Assembly: GCA_965243805.1 (NCBI GenBank)
Contig: OZ251577.1
Location: 1,364,001 to 1,428,000 of the forward strand
Length of the DNA stretch: 64,000 nucleotides
Reading direction: 5' to 3'
Source of the DNA: CATQHQ01 sp965243805
GTDB lineage: Bacteria; Gemmatimonadota; Gemmatimonadetes; Longimicrobiales; Gaopeijiaceae
Shown piece by piece: positions 17,101 to 27,900 of the stretch (the stretch's first letter is position 1; each line of letters starts with the position of its first letter). The position numbers and the translations under genes were made by a program. A model generated the notes under the pieces. The model was not told where the DNA came from and made no database searches. It saw only the letters and a program-made list of their open reading frames with translations.

Positions 17101-20100
17101 TATGCGAGGTACGCGTCGGGTTCGGGCACGTCGACGCTGACGTTTCACTACTGGGTTCAGGGCGCGGGCTCGGGCGGCACGGGCCCGGGCGGCGTGGACC
17201 AGACGACGGTCGGGATCTCCGTGCCCTCGCTCGCGGTGTCGCTTGACGACGGCACGATCAAGAACTTGGCGGACGGGGTTCGCGACGCGTTGTTGTCGCT
17301 GACGGGCCATCAGTTGGGGATCGATCCGAACCACAAGGTGGACGGCGCGGTCGAGGTGGCACCGGTGGTGACGGGAGCTCGTGTGGCGAGCACGCCGAGC
17401 GGGTCGGCGTACCGGGCGGGCGAGGAGATCGAGGTGCGGGTGACGTTCAGCCGCGCGGTGGCGGTGACGGGCGTCCCGCGGCTGGCGCTGGTGATCGGCA
17501 ACGCTCGGCGCATGGCGGCGTACGCTTCGCGGAGCAGAACGAACGTGCTGGCGTTCCGGTACCGGGTGCTGCCGGCGGACACCGACTCGGACGGCTTCAG
17601 CGTGCCGGAGGACGCCCTGGAGGTGGGCGCAAGCGCGTCGATCGTGATCGCGGGCGGTTCGGCCGTGGCGGCGGTGGCGCTGGGGAGCTATGCGCTCGAG
17701 AACGTGGAGGGCCAGGGCGTGAGCGGGGGCGGGGGCACGGACCCGTACTTCGGCGCTGCGGAGTACGAGTTCGAGCTGGTGGAGGACGTGGCCGGCCCGC
17801 TGGTGGTGGGCACGGTGGCGGCGGAGGACCCGTTCGGCGGCGAGGTGACGTACGAGCTGGGCGACGGCAGCGAGGGGCTCTTCGAGCTGGACGCCGAGAG
17901 CGGCGACGTGACGTATGTGGGCGAGGGCGCCGACGCGGAGGTGCGCTCCAACTACGTGATGGAGGTGCGGGCGGTGGCGGGCGACGGGCGCGTCGGCCGC
18001 GCGGTGGTGCGCGTGCTGGTGGTGAACGTGAACGACCCGCCGGCGTTCGTGATGGAGCGCTTCGAGTTCGGTCTGCCGGAGAACGCCGTCGGGCCGTTGG
18101 CTGTGGGCGTGGCTCAGGCGGTGGACTTGGACGAGAGCGACACGCTGCGGTATGCGCTGGAGTCGGACGGCGGCGATGGCCTCTTCGAGCTCGACGCTGC
18201 GACGGGCGAGGTGACGTACGTGGGCGCGGGCGAGGACTACGAGGCAGAGGACGGCGCCAAGTCGTGGGAGCTGGCGGTGAGCGCGACGGACCTGGCCGGG
18301 CTGCGCGACGAGGCGGTGGTGGCGGTGCTGCTGCGCGACGAGAACGAGGCGCCCGCGTTCGCGGACACGGCGTATGCCTTCGGGCTGGCGGAGAACGCCG
18401 CGGGTCCGCTGCCGCTGGGGAAGGTTGCGGCCACGGACCCGGATGCCGGCGACCGAGTGCGGTATGCGCTGGCGGAGGGCGACGCGGAGCGGTTCGATGT
18501 GGTGGCGGCCAGCGGCGTGGTGCGGTACGTGGGCGCCGGCGAGGACGCGGAGGCAGGACCGGACAGCTGGGAGCTGGTGGTGCGCGCCACGGACGGCGGC
18601 GGCCTGACGGCGGACGTGCGGGTCGAGGTGACGGTGATGGACGAGAACGAGCCCCCTGTGTTCGGCGCCGAGCGCTACGAATGGGAGCTGAACGAGGGCG
18701 TGGCCGGACCGGTGGCACTGGGGATGGTGGCGGCTGTGGACGCCGACGCTGCGGACACGGTGACATACCTGCTGGCGGGCCCGGATTCGGAGCGGTTTGA
18801 GGTGGACGCCGCGACCGGCGAGGTGCGCTACGCGGGCGAGGGCGAGGACTACGAGACCGGACGGACGAGCTGGGAGTTCACGGTGGTGGCGGTGGACCGC
18901 GCGGGGCTGTCGGCGACGACGGCGGCGATGGTGACGCTGCTGGACGTGAACGAGGCTCCCGTGTTCGCCGACTCGGCGTACGCGTACGAGCTGTCGGAGA
19001 ACATGCCCGGCCCGATGGCGCTGGGGACGGTGGAAGCGACGGACGAGGACGAGGGCGACGTCGTGGAGTACAGCTTGGCGGAAGGCGATGCCGGGCGGTT
19101 CCAGGTGGACGGCGCGAGCGGCGAGGTGCGCTATGTTGGCGCGGGCGAGGACTACGAGGCCGGCCCGCCGGAGTACGTGCTGGTGGTGCAGGCGACGGAC
19201 GCGGGCGGGTTGGCGGACTCCGCGAGCGTGACGGTGGCGGTGCTGAACGAGAACGAGGCGCCTGCGTTCGCGGACTCGGCGTATGCGTTCGAGCTGTCGG
19301 AGAACGCTCGGGGACCCGTGCTACTGGGCCAAACGGAAGCGACGGACCCGGACGAGGGCGACGCGCTGACGTACAGCTTGGCTGGTGGCGACGCCGGACG
19401 ATTCCAGGTGGACGGCGCGACGGGCGAAGTGCGCTACGTGGGTCCGGGCGAGGACTACGAGGCTGGCCCTGCGTCGTTCGCGCTGACGGTGCGTGTGGAG
19501 GACGCGGGCGGGCTGTCCGACGAGGTGCGTGCGACGGTGGAGCTGCTGGACGAGAACGAGGGTCCCGAGGCGTTGGGCGCGATGGCGCCGAAGGTGCTGG
19601 AGGCGTACGGTGCTGCTGTGGAGGAGGAGCTGGCGCCGTACTTCCGGGACCCGGACGGCGACGCGCTGAGCTACGTGGCCGAGTCGTCGGCGCCGGGCGT
19701 TGCGATCGCGTCGGTGACGGCCAGCGGGCGGCTGTCGATCGCGCCGCAGGCGCTGGGCATGGCGACGGTGACGGTGACGGCGAGCGACCCTGGCGGCCTG
19801 ACGGCGACGCAGCAGGTGCAGGTGACGGTGGAGCCGTCGCGCTCGGAACGCGCACGCACGTTGCAGATGGCGCTGACGGCGTTCGGCCGCTCGCTGGGCG
19901 CCGAGACGGTGGACGTGATCGGCGGCCGGCTGAGCCTCGAGTCGTCGTCGGGCGGCTCGCACGTGAATCTGGGCGGCCGCTCGCTGGGGTGTGGCGGGTT
20001 CGGTGGTGGCCCTGGCGGCCCCGGCGGTCCCGGCCGGCAGTGCGGCATCGGAGACTTGGCGCGGAGCGCGTCGAGCCTGCTGGGGATGCAGTTCACGGCT

Positions 20101-21657
20101 CCCCGTGCTGCCGGCGCGGGCTTGGGCGGCGGTGCACACGCCAGCGGCACGCACCTCGACATGGCGGCGCTGCTGTTCGGCGGCGACGGTGCCATGGGCG
20201 GCCCCAGCGCCATGGACGCCATGGACGGCTTCGGTGCTGGCCGCACCTACATGGGCCAGCAGGAAGGCGCGGACCGGATCGCACGGGGCAGCATCGAGTT
20301 CGACCCGCTGTCGGGCCGCGACATGCTGACCGGCAGCTCGTTCCAACTGACGTTCGGCGGCAACGACGACGGCAACCCTGCCTCCGGCTCCGACGCGGCG
20401 GCCGCGCCCGACGGCACTGCGCCCCAGGCGTCGCCCTCCCGCTCGGGCTGGACGCTGTGGGGCCAGGCAAACGGGAGCGAGTTCGAGAGCGCGCCGAACG
20501 ACGGGCTCCTGCTCGAGGGCGGCACCCGCTCGATCTACGCCGGACTGGACTACCGGTTCGGCTCGGGGCTGCTGCTGGGGCTGGCGGGCTCGCGCAGCGC
20601 GCTCGACTCCGAGTTCACGAGCAGGCACAACGGGACGGGCACGGTGGACGCCCGCCTGACCAGCCTCTACCCCTACCTGCACTGGTCGCCCGCCGAGGGT
20701 TTGGGCCTGTGGGGCCTGGTGGGCGCGGGCCGGGGCTCGGCGGACCTGACGGAGGCGGTGGGCGGGCGGTTCAGCACCGACATCCGGATGCGCATGGCGG
20801 CGGTCGGCGCGCGCCAGGAGCTGATCGGCCCACTGGCGCTGCGCGCCGACGCCTTCGCGGTGCGCATTGAGTCGGACGCCGCGGTGGACTTGGCGGGCGT
20901 CACGGCGATGGCGCAGCGGGTGCGGTTTGCACCGGAGCTGAGCGGCCAGTGGGCAGTGGGCGAGGGCACGGCCCTGCAGGGCCGGCTCGATCTCGGCGGT
21001 CGGTGGGACGGCGGCGACGCGGAGAGTGGACTGGGCGCGGAGGCGGGCGCGACGCTGGGGTTCGCGCACATAGCCACCGGGTTGAGCGTGGAAGCGCGCG
21101 GCCGCACGCTGGTTGCGCACCAGACGAGCGCGTTCCGGGAGTGGGGCGCCGGGTTCGCGGTGCGGCTGCAGCCGGGCCGTGATCGGGGTGGGCTGTCGTT
21201 CTCGGTCGAGCCGACATGGGGCGAGGCAGCCAGCGGCGCCCAGTCGCTGTGGCAGGCCCAGGCCGGGTTCGCTCCGCACCAAGCCGCTCCGCTGGGCGAC
21301 CCGACAGCACCGTCCGTCGGTGCCGCGCCCGTCGCCGACGTGCCCGGCTGGACGCCGGACCGTGTGGCGCTGGAGCTGGGCTGGGGCGTGGTTCTGCCGG
21401 GCGGCGCGCAGGTGACACCGTTCGGCCGGTGGAGCCGCCACGGCGCGGACGGCTACCGGCTCAACGCCGGCACGCGCTGGGAGCTACTGGGTGCCGAGCC
21501 CACCGAAGCCGGCACCCCCGGGTCCAGCAACGGCAACCACCTGGACCGGCGCCAGGGCCTGCGGTTCGCGATCGACCTCTTCGGCGAGCAGGTCGCCAGC
21601 AACGTTCAGCCCACGGAGCGCCGGATCGGTCTCCTCGGCAAGATCGGGTTCAAGTAG
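14152..21657 (+). CDS. Giant autotransporter adhesin 1: SwmB-like repeats, six cadherin repeats, Ig-like domain, beta-barrel
   Basis: 2,501 residues from ATG 14152 (14155 is also possible). Signal peptide to about residue 34, its hydrophobic core containing a GVV repeat. Nine SwmB-like repeats of about 90-110 residues follow (about 35-1190; pattern VTG..SSPASGDTYGLGE..I...VTF......SGTGT..L.F.Y.V...D.D.DG...). Six cadherin repeats occupy about 1198-1800 (each starting like AYAFELSENARGP and ending DENEAP). An Ig-like domain (about 1805-1900) and a Gly-rich linker precede an autotransporter beta-barrel from about 2098 to the end (SGWTLWGQANG ... GLLGKIGFK). By family knowledge the barrel inserts in the outer membrane and exposes the passenger, here probably a calcium-dependent adhesin. 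It sits in tandem with a paralogue and has its own C13 tract upstream. Confidence 0.88.
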   Translation: MMLGRVAARVVGVVGVVGVVLASLGGFGGGLAAQTPTVTGLSVNSPAPSLDKAGTTRSDEFWNSETIRVKVAFSDSVDVTGTPHVVLGIGSCTDCFAEYASGTGTDTLVFAYELRRGDTDSNGISIATDALKLNSGTINASSGGAAANLNLGTHAFTDDATRKVNTLDVGQGKNLGVTNILQNDPASGDTYKLGETIWITLVFPDRVFFLAGASFNINVLIKIGDKVRRMTYDSGGATTQWVFRYAVQANDLDADGYTIEGHALVGSRITAFTSRHMGRQAIVNDGDRKVDGSQGPPGVTSVTLGAPAGGDTHFAGDTIQATVTFNKPVAVDTTGGKPQLGLRIGSNTRQAPYVSGTATTDLVFQYVVVAADSDTDGLSVPNTALGLNGGTITDTVSASPPNAVLALREAALGNQIGHKVDGSAALGVVGLALTSSPASGDTYGLSEAIEARVTFNRSVAVTGTPQLDLLLGTDTVQADYAGGTGTSALTFRHVVASGDADADGLSVDTLKLNSGTINDARSGGAAAGLALGAHAISDAGGHKVDGSVEVAPNVTGVSFSSAPATGSTYGFDERIEVEVMFDKLVDVDTTSGRPSLALGIGTATRQADYASGTGTETLTFGYDVAAMDEDTDGVSVNALALNGGTISISGGTTAANLGLGSHAISNDGDHLVDAATYVTGLTLNDPVVGDTYEPGDTIVATVEFNRAVDVTTTGGTPQLTLMIGSTNYQAVYDGGTGTTSLEFVFEVPASVADPDGISIGASALGLNGGTIKVANGTADAVLSLAGHAISNSGGHKVVGTIVAAAVSGVSISSTPPAASTYGRDEAIEVQVTFNRPVDVVTTGGTPQLALDVGANSRQAPYASGTGTKVLTFSYTVVATDSDPNGIGVWSGGLTLNSGAINDGRSSSLAAALGLGTHAITNDGDHKVDGTIAAASVTGLAITSTPASGDTYGLGERIALEVTFDRPVAVTGTPRLEIQMGVSRYARYASGSGTSTLTFHYWVQGAGSGGTGPGGVDQTTVGISVPSLAVSLDDGTIKNLADGVRDALLSLTGHQLGIDPNHKVDGAVEVAPVVTGARVASTPSGSAYRAGEEIEVRVTFSRAVAVTGVPRLALVIGNARRMAAYASRSRTNVLAFRYRVLPADTDSDGFSVPEDALEVGASASIVIAGGSAVAAVALGSYALENVEGQGVSGGGGTDPYFGAAEYEFELVEDVAGPLVVGTVAAEDPFGGEVTYELGDGSEGLFELDAESGDVTYVGEGADAEVRSNYVMEVRAVAGDGRVGRAVVRVLVVNVNDPPAFVMERFEFGLPENAVGPLAVGVAQAVDLDESDTLRYALESDGGDGLFELDAATGEVTYVGAGEDYEAEDGAKSWELAVSATDLAGLRDEAVVAVLLRDENEAPAFADTAYAFGLAENAAGPLPLGKVAATDPDAGDRVRYALAEGDAERFDVVAASGVVRYVGAGEDAEAGPDSWELVVRATDGGGLTADVRVEVTVMDENEPPVFGAERYEWELNEGVAGPVALGMVAAVDADAADTVTYLLAGPDSERFEVDAATGEVRYAGEGEDYETGRTSWEFTVVAVDRAGLSATTAAMVTLLDVNEAPVFADSAYAYELSENMPGPMALGTVEATDEDEGDVVEYSLAEGDAGRFQVDGASGEVRYVGAGEDYEAGPPEYVLVVQATDAGGLADSASVTVAVLNENEAPAFADSAYAFELSENARGPVLLGQTEATDPDEGDALTYSLAGGDAGRFQVDGATGEVRYVGPGEDYEAGPASFALTVRVEDAGGLSDEVRATVELLDENEGPEALGAMAPKVLEAYGAAVEEELAPYFRDPDGDALSYVAESSAPGVAIASVTASGRLSIAPQALGMATVTVTASDPGGLTATQQVQVTVEPSRSERARTLQMALTAFGRSLGAETVDVIGGRLSLESSSGGSHVNLGGRSLGCGGFGGGPGGPGGPGRQCGIGDLARSASSLLGMQFTAPRAAGAGLGGGAHASGTHLDMAALLFGGDGAMGGPSAMDAMDGFGAGRTYMGQQEGADRIARGSIEFDPLSGRDMLTGSSFQLTFGGNDDGNPASGSDAAAAPDGTAPQASPSRSGWTLWGQANGSEFESAPNDGLLLEGGTRSIYAGLDYRFGSGLLLGLAGSRSALDSEFTSRHNGTGTVDARLTSLYPYLHWSPAEGLGLWGLVGAGRGSADLTEAVGGRFSTDIRMRMAAVGARQELIGPLALRADAFAVRIESDAAVDLAGVTAMAQRVRFAPELSGQWAVGEGTALQGRLDLGGRWDGGDAESGLGAEAGATLGFAHIATGLSVEARGRTLVAHQTSAFREWGAGFAVRLQPGRDRGGLSFSVEPTWGEAASGAQSLWQAQAGFAPHQAAPLGDPTAPSVGAAPVADVPGWTPDRVALELGWGVVLPGGAQVTPFGRWSRHGADGYRLNAGTRWELLGAEPTEAGTPGSSNGNHLDRRQGLRFAIDLFGEQVASNVQPTERRIGLLGKIGFK

Positions 21658-21837
21658 CCCGAGGAAGTTGCGGAGTGCTACCAGCCGTCGTTTAGATCCG
21701 CCGGTGCCGAGGTGTCTCCCGAGACTTGGACTTCGGCAACGGCGTCGGCCCCGGTTGACCCGCATGACCGAACCTGCTTGCTTTAGCTGCGTGAGGGAGT
21801 TGCGTACCCCAACCCCCAGACTCTTCAGGGACACCCC

Positions 21838-21918
21838 AGACGGACAGATCATGCTGGAATTCGCCCCCCCCCCCCCCCCCCCCGATTTTCTTCCGCTTCT
21901 TGGCTTCCGGCTCCGGTC
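21838..21918 (+). promoter_or_regulatory. Leader of giant autotransporter 2 with poly-C tract
   Basis: Paralogous to the leader of giant gene 1: CGGACAGAT, a TGG..TTCGCCCC block, the C run, TTTTCTT, then ATG at 21919. The rest of the 261-base intergenic region holds no gene. Confidence 0.45.
21864..21883 (+). repeat. Poly-C tract, 20 C, 35 bases upstream of giant gene 2
   Basis: Uninterrupted run of 20 C. It is seven bases longer than the tract before giant gene 1, at the equivalent place after a shared TTCG. Confidence 0.9.
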
Positions 21919-24900
21919 ATGACGCTCGTCGGTTGGGCGGCGCGGGGCACCGGAATCGTCGCTGTCGTGCTGGCGACGTCCGGCGGACTTGGCAACGACC
22001 TCTCGGCCCAGGCCCCGACGGTGACCGGACTGTCGGTGCCCCAGCCCAGCCGAAAATCCAGCGGTCAGGTGGCATGGTGGAACAACGAGGTCATCCGAGT
22101 CAGGGTGGCGTTCAGCGATTCGGTGGACGTGACGGGCACGCCGCAAGTCACGCTGGGGATTGGCACGTGCACGACTGCTTGGCGAACTACGAGTCTGGCA
22201 CGGGAACCGATACGCTCGTGTTCGGGTACCGAGTCCAGTACGGGGATGCAGACTCCAACGGGCTCAGCATCGCGGCGAACGCCCTTAAGCTGAACGCTGG
22301 AACCATCAATGCGTCCAGCGGCGGCACCGCGGCGAACCTGGATTTGACGGGACACACACTGACGAACTCAGGTGCCCCAATTCGGAAGGGTAATGATGGT
22401 ATCGGCATCGTCCAAATTTTAACGCATGACAATCGCGGGACCGACACGTACCGGTACGGTGAAGTGATCTGGGCCACTATCGTGTTCGACGACAATCACG
22501 TTACGACGTGGGAAACTCCCGTGACGATGCAGCTAAGGCTGACGATCGGCGACAAGGTCCGGCTGATGGAGTACGACAGCGGACACAACAACGACAGATG
22601 GGCCTTTCGTTACACGGTGCAACCCAGCGACCTGGACACCGACGGATACAGCATCGTGGGCGACGTGCTTGTCAACGGGAACTTCAGCCCCCTAAACACG
22701 CAACAGTTTATATCCAGAAACCCCGGGCGCAAGGCGATCATCAACTCGGAACAGCACAAGGTGAACGGCGCCCTCGGTGCGCCGCCGTGGGTGTCGGGCG
22801 TGACGCTGAACTCTCCGGTGGGCGGGGACACGTACTTCGTGGGCGACACGATCTTGGCGACGGTGGAGTTCACCGAGCCGGTGAACGTGGTCACGACGGG
22901 CGGCACGCCGCAGCTGGGGTTGCAGATCGGCTCGAGCACGCGGCAGGCGCCGTACGTGTCGGGGACCGGCACGACGGACTTGGTGTTCCGGTACGTGGTC
23001 GTGGCTGCGGATTCGGACACGGACGGGCTGGCGGTGCCCAGCGCCGCGCTGGGCTTGAACGGCGGGACGATTGCGGACACGACCTCGACGGCGACGGCCG
23101 CGCTTCTGTCGCTCGGGGACGAAGCGTTGGCCAACCAAGCTGGCCACAAGGTGGACGGCTCAGTTGCGGTGGGCGTGGCGGGGCTGGCGCTGACGAGCAG
23201 TCCGGCGAGCGGCGACACGTACGGGTTGGGCGAGGCGATCGAAGCGCGGGTGACGTTCAACCGTTCGGTGACGGTGACGGGCACGCCGCAGCTGGACTTG
23301 CTGCTGGGGACGGACACGGTGCAGGCGGACTACACGGGGGGGACGGGCACATCGGCGCTGACCTTCCGACACAGGGTGGCGTCGGGCGACGCGGACGCCG
23401 ACGGATTGAGCGTGGACACGCTGAAGCTGAACAGCGGGACAATCGTCGACGCTCGGGCGGGCGGTGCGGCGGCTGGCCTGGTGCTGGGTGCGCATGCGAT
23501 CTCGGACGCTGGGGATCACAAGGTGGACGGTTCGGTGGAGGTGGCGCCGGTGGTAACGGGCGTGGAGTTCGCGAGCACTCCGACCGGGGGCGTGTACGGG
23601 TTGACCGAGCGGATCGAGGTGGCGGTGACGTTCGACAAGTTGGTGGTCGTGGACACGACGAGCGGCAAGCCGCAGCTAGCGCTAGGGATCGATTCGGCGA
23701 CGCGGCAGGCGGAGTACGCCCGAGGAACGGCCACGACCACGCTGACGTTCGGATACGAGGTGACGTTGGGCGACGCGGACACGGACGGGATCAGCATCGG
23801 CGCGAGCGCATTGGCGCTGAACGGCGGGACGATCACGATCTCAGGCGGGACGACGGCTGCGGCACTGGGGCTGGGCAGCCATGCGGTCTCGAACGCTGCC
23901 GGCCACCTCGTGGACGCGAACCAAGGTCCGCCGGCGGTGTTGAGCGTGACGCTGAACTCGCCAGTGGCCGGGGACACGTACTTCGCGGGCGACACGGTCT
24001 TGGCGACGGTGGAGTTCAACAAGCCGGTGAACGTGGTGACTTCGGGCGGGACGCCGCAGTTGGGGTTGCGGATTGGCTCGAACACGCGGCAGGCGGGGTA
24101 CGTGTCGGGCACAGGCAGCGCGGACTTGGTGTTCCGGTACGTGGTGGCGAGCGGGGACGCAGACACGGACGGGATCAGCGTCGAAGGCGACGCTTTGGGG
24201 CTTAACGGCGGGACGATTGCGGACACGACCTCGGCGGCGACGGCCGCGCTGCTGCCGATCGAGGAAGGGCGGAGGATCTCGAACAGCCCGGGCCACAAGG
24301 TGGACGGTTCGGCGGCGGTGGGCGTGGCGGGGCTGGCGCTGACGAGCAGTCCGGCGAGCAGCGACACATACGGGTTGGCGGAGCCGATCGTGGCGCGGGT
24401 GACGTTCACCCGTGCGGTGGCGGTGACGGGCACGCCGCAGTTGGACTTGGTGCTGGGGACGGACACGGTGCAGGCAGACTACGTGTCGGGCGGCGGCGGG
24501 ACGGCGTTGACGTTCCGGCACGTGGTGGAGTCGGGCAACGCGGACACGGACGGTTTGGATGTGCCCGGCGACGCGCTGAAGCTGAACAGCGGGACGATCA
24601 ACGACGCCCGGTCGGGCGGCGCGGCGGCGGGTCTGGCGCTGGGGTCCCACGCGATAACGACCGCTGCGGACCACAAGGTGGACGGATCGGTGGAGTTGGC
24701 GCCGGCGGTGACGAGCGTGACGATTGCGAGCGCGCCGGCGGACGGAGCCGTCTACGGGTTGAGCGAGCGGATCGAGGTTAAGGTGGCGTTTCACTTGGCG
24801 GTGGACGTGGCGACGGGGGGCGGGTCGCCGCAACTGGCGCTGGGGATCGGTTCGGAGACGCGGCAGGCGGCCTACGCGAGCGGAACGGGGACGGACACGC

Positions 24901-27900
24901 TGACGTTCCGGTACCAGGTGGTGCTGTCCGACTCGGACGCGAACGGGATCAGCATCGGCGCGAGCGCGCTGACGCTGAACGGCGGGACGATCCTGATCAC
25001 GGGCGGTACGGAAGCGGCCGCGCTGGGGCTGGGCAGCCATGCGGTCTCGAACGCTGCCGGCCACCGAGTGGACGGCAGCATCGGTCCGCCGGGGGTGACG
25101 GGGCTGACGCTGAGCGATCCGGTGGTGGGGGACACGTACGAGTTCAAGGACACGATCAAGGTCGTGGTGAGGTTCAACAAGGCGGTGGACGTGACCACCA
25201 CGGGCGGCACGCCGCAGCTGACGCTGGGCATCACGAACCCGCGGACAGCGCCGTACGTCTCGGGCACGGGCACGACGGAGCTGACGTTCCAGTACGAGGT
25301 GATGGCGGTCGACTTGGACAACGACGGGATCAGCATCGGCGCGAGCGCGCTGGCGCTGAACGGCGGGACGATCAAGGTGGCCGGCGGCACGGTGGACGCG
25401 GAGCTGAGCTTGGCAGACCACGTGATCACCAACAGCGCGGGACACAAGGTGTATGGCAACTACTACGCGGCTGCAGTGAGCGGCGTGTCGGTTTCCAGCA
25501 CTCCGCCAGTGGCGAGCACGTATGGGCGGGACGAGGCGATCGAGGTAGAGGTGACCTTCACCCGTGGGGTGAACGTGGTGACGACGGGCGGGACGCCGCA
25601 GCTGGCGCTGGAGGTCGGCGCGAACACGCGGCAGGCGTCGTACGTCTCGGGCACGGGCACAAAGGTGCTGACGTTCCGGTACGTGGTGGTGGCTTTGGAC
25701 GAGGACACGGACGGGATCGAGGTGGGCGCGAGCGCGCTGACGCTGAACTCGGGCGCGATCAACGACGTGCGCCGTACCACGCCGCTGGCGGCGTCGCTGG
25801 GGCTGGGCACGCATGCGCTGACGACGCCGCAGGCGGGCCACCAAGTGGACGGCACGATCGCGCCGGCGTCGGTGGCTGGGCTGGGGATCACGAGCAGTCC
25901 GGCGAGCGGCGACACGTACGGTCTGGGCGAGCGGATCGAGGCCGCGTTGAACTTCGACCGGCCGGTAGTGGTGACGGGCGTGCCGCAGTTGGAGGTCGAA
26001 ATGGCCGGCGTCTTGCGCCAGGCGAGGTACGTCAACGGTTCGGGCGGGACGCTGCTGCGGTTCGAGTACTGGGTGCAGGGTGCGGGCTCGGGTGGTGCGG
26101 GACCGGGCGGCGTGGACCAGACAACGTCCGGGATCAGCGTGTCGTTGGGCGCGCTGACGCTGAACGGCGGGACGATCAAGAACGCTGCGGACGGCGTTCG
26201 CGACGCGTCGCTGTCGCTGGCAGGCCACGAGCTTCCAGACGATTCGGACCACAAGGTGGACGGCGGGGTCGAGGTGGCACCGGTGGTGATGAGCGCACGG
26301 GTGGCGAGCACGCCGAGCGGGGCGTCGTACCGAGCGGGCGAGGAGATCGAGGTGAGGTTGACGTTCAGCCGCCCGGTGGCGGTGACAGGCGTCCCGCGGC
26401 TGGCGCTGGTGATCGGCAACGCTCGGCGGATGGCGGCGTACGTGTCGGGGAGCGGCACGAACGAACTGGCGTTCCGGTACCGCGTGCTGCCGGCGGACAC
26501 GGACCCGGACGGCTTCGACGTACCGGAGGACGCTTTGGAGGTAGGCGCAGGCGCGTCGATCGTGATTGCGGGCGGCTCTGCGGTGGCGGACGTGGCGCTG
26601 GGGAGCGCCGCGCTGGAGAACGTGGAGGGCCAGGGCGTGACTGGCGGCGGCGGCACGGACCCCTACTTCGGCGCTGCCGAGTACGAGTTCGAGTTGGTGG
26701 AGGACGTAGCCGGCCCGCTGGTGGTGGGCACCGTGACTGCGGAGGACCCCTTCGGCGGCGAGGTGACGTACGAGCTGGGCGACGGCAGCGAGGGGCTCTT
26801 CGAGCTGGACGCCGAGAGCGGCGACGTGACGTATGTGGGCGAGGGCGCCGACGCGGAGGTGCGCTCCAACTACGTGATGGAGGTGCGCGCGCTGGCGGGC
26901 GACGGGCGCGTCGGCCGCGCCGTGGTGCGCGTGCTGGTGGTGAACGTGAACGACCCGCCGGCGTTCGTGGCCGAGCGGTTCGAGTTCGGCCTGCCTGAGA
27001 ACGCCGTCGGGCCGGTGGCGGTGGGCGTGGCCGAGGCGGTGGACCTGGACGAGGGCGACACGCTGACCTACGCGCTGGAGTCCGGCGGCGGCGAGGGGCT
27101 CTTCGAGCTCGACGCTGCGACGGGCGAGGTGACGTACGTGGGCGCAGGCGAGGACTACGAGGCGGAAGACGGCGCCAAGTCGTGGGAGCTGGCGGTGAGC
27201 GCGACGGACCTGGCCGGACTGCGCGACGAGGCGGCCGTGACGGTGCTGCTGCGCGACGAGAACGAGGCGCCGGCGTTCGCCGACTCGGCGTATGCGTTCG
27301 GGCTGGCCGAGAACGCTGCGGGTCCGCTGGTGCTGGGGAAGGTGGCGGCTACGGACCCGGACGCTGGCGACCGAGCGCGGTACTCGCTGGCGGAGGGCGA
27401 CGCCGACCGGTTCGAGGTGGTGGCTGCCAGCGGCGTGGTGCGGTACGTGGGCGGCGGCGAGGACGCGGAGGCCGGACCGAGCGGCTGGGAGCTGGTGGTG
27501 CGCGCCACCGACGGCGGCGGCTTGACGGCGGACGTGCGTGTCGAAGTGTCGGTGATGGACCAGAACGAGCCCCCTGTGTTCGGCACCGAGCACTACGAGT
27601 GGGAGCTGAACGAGGGCGTGGCCGGACCTGTGGCGCTGGGGATGGTGGCGGCGACGGACGCCGACATGGCGGACACGGTGAGGTACCTGCTGGCGGGCGC
27701 GGTGTCGTCGGAGCGGTTCGAGGTGGACGCCGCGACCGGCGAGGTGCGCTACGCGGGTCCCGGCGAGGACTACGAGACTGGCCCGACGAGCTGGGAGTTC
27801 ACGGTGGTGGCGGTAGACCGCGCCGGGCTGTCGGCGACGGCGACGGCGACGGTGACGCTGCTGGACGTGAACGAGGCGCCCGTGTTCGCGGACTCGGCGT

